Source: Burkholderiales bacterium (GTDB lineage Bacteria; Pseudomonadota; Gammaproteobacteria; Burkholderiales; SG8-39). Taken from it: a DNA stretch of 8,576 nt. A program made the translations under genes and the position numbers. The notes under the pieces are model-generated. The model did no database searches, was not told the origin of the DNA, and was given only the letters and a program-made list of their open reading frames with translations. Below, in pieces: positions 4,979 through 8,576 of the stretch (position 1 is its first letter; each line of letters starts with the position of its first letter). Where the stretch lies: assembly GCA_919902965.1 (NCBI GenBank), contig CAKKSJ010000318.1:1-8576 (forward strand), given 5' to 3'.

Positions 4979-5725
4979 ATGCCGCCGAATCTGCTGAAGA
5001 AAGTCCGCCAGCGCTTCGGTATTTCGGCACCGCGCATGACGGTGCAGACCCATGTCGCCTGGTACTGGCGCATGCTCGGATTGGTGGTGGTGTTGTCCTG
5101 TTCGTTTGCGCTGGCGGCCTGGATCTACGATGCCGGCCGGCGCTTCGCCGGCTTCGACCGCACCGAGACCGATCAGGAATTGTCGATGCTGCGCGAGAGC
5201 GTCGCCAAACTGAGCAAGGAAGCCGCGGAACTGCGCGCCAGCGTACACGCGAGCGAAAGCAAGCTGCAGATCGAGCGCACCGCGCAAACCCAATTGGGCA
5301 GGCAAGTCAAGGCATTGGAGGAAGAGACTGCGCGCTTGAAGGAGGATCTGGCGTTTTTCGAGAACCTGATTCCGAGCGAAAATCGCGACAATACGCTGTT
5401 GATCAATCGCTTCCGCGTCGACCCCGGGGCGCTGCCGGGGGAGTTTCGCTATCGCCTGCTGCTGTTGCAGGGGGGCAGGCGCGACAAGCCTTTCCAGGGG
5501 AATCTGCAGCTGTTGGTGACCCTACAGGATGAGAGCAAAGATGCTATCATTACGCTGCCTGAAGACGGGGCGGCCCAGGACTACAGGATCAGTTTCAAGT
5601 ATTTTCAGCGGATCGAGGGAACGTTTCGTGTGACGCCGGGCATGAAGGTCAAGCTGGTGCGCGTGCGGATTTTCGAAGCCGGGTCCACTCAGGTGCGCGC
5701 GACGCAGAGCTTCAATCTGTCTTGA
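4979..5725 (+). CDS. Membrane-anchored coiled-coil protein, DUF6776-like
   Basis: The function is not known. The 248-residue product has a short basic cytoplasmic N-terminus (1-29), one membrane segment at about 32-50 (MLGLVVVLSCSFALAAWIY), a charged heptad-rich coiled coil at about 62-129 with many E, K, R and L, and a C-terminal domain of about 115 residues that looks beta-rich (RYRLLLLQGG, GNLQLLVTL, MKVKLVRVRIFEAG). The topology should be N-in with the coiled coil and C-terminal domain in the periplasm. I assign it to the DUF6776 type from this architecture and its place before a bactofilin gene; this is recall, not a search. It starts 8 bases after argC without a clear ribosome site, so translation may be coupled. 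An internal ATG at codon 20 is an alternative start that would keep all domains. Confidence 0.82.
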   Translation: MPPNLLKKVRQRFGISAPRMTVQTHVAWYWRMLGLVVVLSCSFALAAWIYDAGRRFAGFDRTETDQELSMLRESVAKLSKEAAELRASVHASESKLQIERTAQTQLGRQVKALEEETARLKEDLAFFENLIPSENRDNTLLINRFRVDPGALPGEFRYRLLLLQGGRRDKPFQGNLQLLVTLQDESKDAIITLPEDGAAQDYRISFKYFQRIEGTFRVTPGMKVKLVRVRIFEAGSTQVRATQSFNLS

Positions 5726-5820
5726 CGGGTTTTGTCCCGATGGACGCGCGATCGCATCCGGTTTTTGGGGAACGCGGAGAAATGTATCCCGCGCTGGTTC
5801 AGAATTTAAGGGGGTAGCCC

Positions 5821-6231
5821 ATGTTTCTGAAAAAATCGAACAAGCCGCAGAACCGCATCGACAGCCTGATTGGCGCCGGCACCGTGATCGAGGGAAACAT
5901 CAGCTTTACCGGTGGCCTGCGTGTAGACGGTGAGATCAAGGGCAATGTCATTGCCGCCGGGGGCCAGCCGAGCACGCTGGTGTTGAGCGAGAAGGCGCGC
6001 ATCGACGGCGAAATCCATGTTTCGCATCTGGTGGTGAACGGCAGCATAAACGGTCCGGTGCATTGCGCCGAGTTTCTGGAACTTCAGGCCAATTCCCGCG
6101 TCAAAGGGGATGTGAATTACAATACGCTGGAAATGCACCTCGGCGCGGTGATCGATGGCCGTCTGGTGCACAGTTCAGGTGTGGCCGAGAGCGGCAAGAC
6201 GGTGGAGTTGAAGATCGCCTCGCGCTATTGA
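5821..6231 (+). CDS. Bactofilin family cytoskeletal protein
   Basis: Bactofilins are small proteins that polymerise without nucleotide through a right-handed beta-helix. They form membrane-attached scaffolds that place cell-wall enzymes and shape determinants. This 136-residue protein has a short polar tail (1-12), then the repeating glycine and valine/isoleucine pattern of the fold: TVIEGNISFTGGLRVDGEIKG, then SEKARIDGEIHVSHLVVNG, LQANSRVKGDVNYNTLEM and GAVIDGRLVHSSG, up to about residue 120. Length and the DGEIKGN-type turns fit the family well. AAGGGGG (5808-5814) stands 6 bases before the ATG. It lies between the coiled-coil membrane gene and erpA, with 95 and 40 bases between them and no convincing terminator, so all may share a transcript. 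The 95-base gap holds only weak dyads. Confidence 0.93.
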   Translation: MFLKKSNKPQNRIDSLIGAGTVIEGNISFTGGLRVDGEIKGNVIAAGGQPSTLVLSEKARIDGEIHVSHLVVNGSINGPVHCAEFLELQANSRVKGDVNYNTLEMHLGAVIDGRLVHSSGVAESGKTVELKIASRY

Positions 6232-6271
6232 GGGCAGGCACAATGGTTGAACTAATTTCAGGAGTAAGGAC

Positions 6272-6622
6272 ATGAACGCAGTAGCAGAGATGCCCGCCCC
6301 GTTGCTCTTCACTGACAATGCGGCGAACAAGGTTAAAGAACTGATCAAGGAAGAGGGCAACGACGAGCTCAAGCTGCGGGTGTTTGTCAGCGGCGGCGGC
6401 TGCTCGGGTTTCCAGTACGGTTTCACCTTCGACGAGATCATGAACGAGGATGACACCGCGATGGAGAAGAACGGCGTCACGCTGTTGATCGACGCGATGA
6501 GCTATCAGTACCTGATCGGCGCGGAAATCGACTATCAGGAAGGGCTGGAAGGGGCGCAGTTCGTGATCAAGAACCCGAACGCGAGCAGCACCTGCGGCTG
6601 CGGATCGTCTTTCTCGGCCTGA
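6272..6622 (+). CDS. erpA: Iron-sulfur cluster insertion protein ErpA (A-type carrier)
   Basis: ErpA is an A-type carrier that receives Fe-S clusters from the assembly scaffold and inserts them into target proteins, such as enzymes of isoprenoid synthesis in E. coli. The 116-residue product has the normal family length and the three invariant cluster-binding cysteines: C44 in GGGCSGFQYGF, and C108 and C110 in the C-terminal STCGCGSSF. The motifs KVKELIKEEGN and LKLRVFVSGGGCSG and the ending CGCGSSFS fit ErpA better than IscA or SufA. AGGAG at 6260-6264 lies 7 bases before the ATG. It is the last gene of the unit and is followed by a terminator. Confidence 0.95.
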   Translation: MNAVAEMPAPLLFTDNAANKVKELIKEEGNDELKLRVFVSGGGCSGFQYGFTFDEIMNEDDTAMEKNGVTLLIDAMSYQYLIGAEIDYQEGLEGAQFVIKNPNASSTCGCGSSFSA

Positions 6623-6642
6623 GACAGCGTCCAGGCTGGTCG

Positions 6643-6670
6643 AACGGGAGCCGCGGCTCCCGTTTCTTTT
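6643..6670 (+). terminator. Intrinsic terminator after erpA
   Basis: AACGGGAGC (6643-6651) pairs perfectly with GCTCCCGTT (6656-6664) around CGCG, and the sequence continues TTTCTTTT to 6670. It ends the argC-to-erpA unit. The about 100 bases between it and the convergent M23 gene contain GC-rich dyads but no second clear terminator for the opposite strand. Confidence 0.92.
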
Positions 6671-6772
6671 GTATGTCCCGCAGGAATTGCCGTTTTAGGC
6701 GAATGGCCGGCGGCGGCAGTGAGCGCGGGCGTCCCGGCCGCGCGGTCCCGCAGCTCCTCTTGAAGTCAAGTC

Positions 6773-8089
6773 TTACTCGAGCAGCGCCAGGTTTGTATTC
6801 TGGAGCAGAGTCAGTGCTGCCGCGAGAGGCGTGGACGCGCGACTGAACGCAGCCATTTGATCTGCAGCGATAGGCAGTGCCGCGGGCAGTGCGATGGTGA
6901 GCGGATTGCGCACATCGTCGTTCACGCGGAATTCGTAATGCAGGTGCGGACCTGTCGCCCAGCCGGTCTGTCCGACATAGCCGATCACGTCACCCTGCTG
7001 CACCCGCGCGCCCTCGCGCAAGCCGCTGGCGAAACGGCTGAGGTGAGCATAACGGGTGTGGAAGCGGCTTTGGTGCTTGAGCATGACCACTTTGCCGTAG
7101 CCGCCCTGCGCGCCGACGAATTCGACCGTCCCGTCCGCGGTGGCTTTGACCTGGGTGCCGACCGGGGCCGCGTAATCGACGCCCTTATGCGCACGCCACT
7201 GCTTCAGGATTGGATGAAAACGCATGGCGAAGCCGGAACTGACCCGGGAAAATGCCAGCGGCGAGCGCAGGAAAGCCTTGCGCAAATTCTTGCCGTCGGG
7301 AGTGTAATAGCCGCCTTTGCCTTCGGCATCCTGAAACCAGACTGCGCGGTAACTCTTTCCCTGGTTGACGAATTCGGTCGCAAGCACGCGTCCGGTCTTG
7401 ATCGCATGGCCTTCGTGATAGAACATCTCGTAGATCACGGTGAACTTGTCCCCGCGGCGCAGATCGCGGTGGAAATCGATGTCGCCGGAAAAGATATCGG
7501 CAATCTGGATGGCGACACTATCTGAGAGACCGGCCGCATCGGCTGCGGCGAATAGCGAACTGCGGATCTCGCCGGACTTCATCCTCTGCTGCGGCTCGAG
7601 CGGGAGCTGCTGCTCGAGCGCCTTGAATTCCGCGCCCTGTTTGTTGAAGTCGATCAACTGGCCTTTGCTGGTGATATAGCGCAGCGCAAGCAGGCTGCCG
7701 TCTTCCGCGGTGCGCGCCTGCACCGTGGTGCCCGGCCGCAGCCACTGCAGCGAGCGTCCGCGCTTGATTTCGGCCAGGAAAGCGCGCGCGTCCTGGTCAT
7801 TCACGTCCAGGCGTACGAGCAGGTCGGAAACGGTATCGCCGCGCCCGAAACGCTCTTCGCGCCAGAATCCCAGGTCGGCATCAGCGGATTGCTCGGGATG
7901 GGCGACATCCAGGCTTTCAACAACGGTTCGCGTGGGGACGAATGAATATGCGCTATCCGGGGCGGTGCCGAATGCGGCAACCATGCCAAAAAACGGCAGG
8001 CTGCAAAGAGCGACAATCCAGCGCAGACGGAGTTTTGATTCTCGCCGCTTGCTGAACTGCGTTAAAATTCGTTTCTCGTGTTTATTCAT
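6773..8089 (-). CDS. M23 family peptidoglycan endopeptidase, MepM-like
   Basis: This is a zinc metallopeptidase that should cut peptide cross-links in murein in the periplasm, allowing new strands to be inserted. The product is 438 residues, close to E. coli MepM (440). It has a basic N-terminus, a membrane or uncleaved signal segment at about 24-41 (WIVALCSLPFFGMVAAFG), a LysM/OapA-like region at about 82-140 (GDTVSDLLVRLDV, LRPGTTVQA), a Csd3-like middle domain at about 170-285, and the LytM/M23 domain at about 286-402. The zinc ligands H301 and D305 (HKGVD) and H384 in HLHYEF (382-387) are present, as are H382 and H349 (RYAHL), so it should be active. I chose ATG 8089: the frame is open further upstream but would overlap tyrS. 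No strong ribosome site precedes it. It is convergent with erpA and divergent from tyrS. Confidence 0.92.
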   Translation of the reverse strand: MNKHEKRILTQFSKRRESKLRLRWIVALCSLPFFGMVAAFGTAPDSAYSFVPTRTVVESLDVAHPEQSADADLGFWREERFGRGDTVSDLLVRLDVNDQDARAFLAEIKRGRSLQWLRPGTTVQARTAEDGSLLALRYITSKGQLIDFNKQGAEFKALEQQLPLEPQQRMKSGEIRSSLFAAADAAGLSDSVAIQIADIFSGDIDFHRDLRRGDKFTVIYEMFYHEGHAIKTGRVLATEFVNQGKSYRAVWFQDAEGKGGYYTPDGKNLRKAFLRSPLAFSRVSSGFAMRFHPILKQWRAHKGVDYAAPVGTQVKATADGTVEFVGAQGGYGKVVMLKHQSRFHTRYAHLSRFASGLREGARVQQGDVIGYVGQTGWATGPHLHYEFRVNDDVRNPLTIALPAALPIAADQMAAFSRASTPLAAALTLLQNTNLALLE

Positions 8090-8116
8090 CCAGTTGGGCT
8101 TTTTTGGTCCGGCGCA

Positions 8117-8125
8117 AGTGTAGCA
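8117..8125 (-). promoter_or_regulatory. Extended -10 box, probable promoter of the M23 gene
   Basis: On the minus strand TGCTACACT (8125-8117) is an extended -10 element. The -35 is weak: CTGGCA lies 19 bases upstream. Transcription would begin near 8110, about 20 bases before the ATG at 8089. The whole divergent gap to tyrS is only 70 bases, so the promoters of the two genes must overlap. I could not find a clear tyrS promoter in it. Confidence 0.45.
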
Positions 8126-8159
8126 CATCGAATTTCCGCTGTGCCAGATACGGAGCGCA

Positions 8160-8576
8160 ATGAAGAGCAATAATATTGAATCGGCCATGCAGATCATCAA
8201 GCGCGGCTGCGGCGAACTGCTGGTGGAGGAGGAACTGGCCGAGAAGATCAAATCCGGCCGGCCCTTGCGCGTCAAGACGGGCTTCGATCCGACGGCGCCG
8301 GACCTGCATCTTGGGCATACCGTGCTCATCAACAAGATGCGCCAGTTCCAGGAACTTGGGCATCATGTCATGTTTCTCATTGGTGATTTTACCGGCTTGA
8401 TCGGCGATCCCACCGGCAAGAACGTGACTCGACCGCCGCTGACGCGCGCGGAGATCGAAGCCAATGCGGTCACCTACAAGGCGCAGGTATTCAAGATTCT
8501 CGACGCGGAAAAGACCGAGATTTGCTTCAATTCCAAGTGGGGCGATGCGCTCGGCGCCGCAGGCATGATCAAGCTC
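8160..8576 (+). CDS. tyrS: Tyrosyl-tRNA synthetase, N-terminal part (cut by window end)
   Basis: TyrS charges tRNA-Tyr with tyrosine in two steps via tyrosyl-adenylate. Only the first 139 codons are in the window and the frame is open to the last base. They encode the start of the class I catalytic domain: KTGFDPTAPDLHLGHTVLINKMRQF carries the HIGH signature as HLGH, and FLIGDFTGLIGDPTGKN is the tyrosine/ATP-binding region typical of bacterial TyrRS of the HLGH type. GGAG at 8152-8155 is only 4 bases from the ATG at 8160, a rather short spacing. An ATG at 8187 (codon 10) is a less likely start. The KMSKS motif and the C-terminal RNA-binding domain lie beyond the window. Confidence 0.95.
   Translation, partial: MKSNNIESAMQIIKRGCGELLVEEELAEKIKSGRPLRVKTGFDPTAPDLHLGHTVLINKMRQFQELGHHVMFLIGDFTGLIGDPTGKNVTRPPLTRAEIEANAVTYKAQVFKILDAEKTEICFNSKWGDALGAAGMIKL

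Noticed and set aside
6671..6772. Possible remnant of a gene (for example anmK) between erpA and the M23 gene
   Set aside because: From memory some relatives carry another gene here, but this 100-base gap shows no recognisable coding fragment, so nothing supports a pseudogene.
8090..8335. N-terminal extension of the M23 peptidase to 520 residues
   Set aside because: The extra codons overlap the start of tyrS on the other strand and have low-complexity serine-rich sequence. The MNKHEKR start gives the family's usual length with the membrane segment at the right place.

Overview
The window looks like chromosomal core sequence from a GC-rich betaproteobacterium. The evidence is a neisserial/burkholderial-type trimeric porin, a diiron Coq7 ubiquinone hydroxylase, and a familiar run of genes: coq7, a YhfA-type OsmC gene, rplM-rpsI, argC, a DUF6776-like gene, a bactofilin gene, erpA, an M23 peptidase gene and tyrS. 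I cannot place it below class level from sequence alone. I see no insertion sequence, phage gene, tRNA, rRNA or CRISPR array.

Layout. Positions 26-1069 (-) encode an outer-membrane porin whose leader DNA carries a nested inverted repeat. Positions 1365-1994 (+) encode Coq7, convergent with an OsmC-family gene at 2030-2449 (-). Positions 2450-3005 encode no recognisable protein. Here I find an AT-rich island with several dyads, then an apparently complete small-RNA gene (promoter about 2771-2800, transcript about 2807-2913 with three hairpins ending in a T8 terminator), then a consensus-like sigma-70 promoter for rplM. rplM and rpsI (3006-3833) form a two-gene ribosomal operon closed by a strong terminator at 3856-3887.

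A second plus-strand unit starts just behind that terminator: argC, a membrane-anchored coiled-coil protein (DUF6776-like), a bactofilin and the iron-sulfur carrier erpA, ended by a terminator at 6643-6670. An MepM-like M23 endopeptidase gene (6773-8089, -) faces it convergently and is divergent from tyrS, which runs off the window at 8576.

The genes themselves are mostly housekeeping: translation (rplM, rpsI, tyrS), arginine synthesis (argC), ubiquinone synthesis (coq7), Fe-S delivery (erpA) and envelope (porin, bactofilin, M23 peptidase). The best candidate for something undescribed is the small RNA before rplM. Its middle hairpin shows a CU-rich loop containing CCUCCUUU, the same word as the anti-Shine-Dalgarno tail of 16S rRNA. 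A perfect 16-bp palindrome fills its promoter spacer, and the adjacent rplM has no visible Shine-Dalgarno sequence. Its existence is inferred from sequence only.
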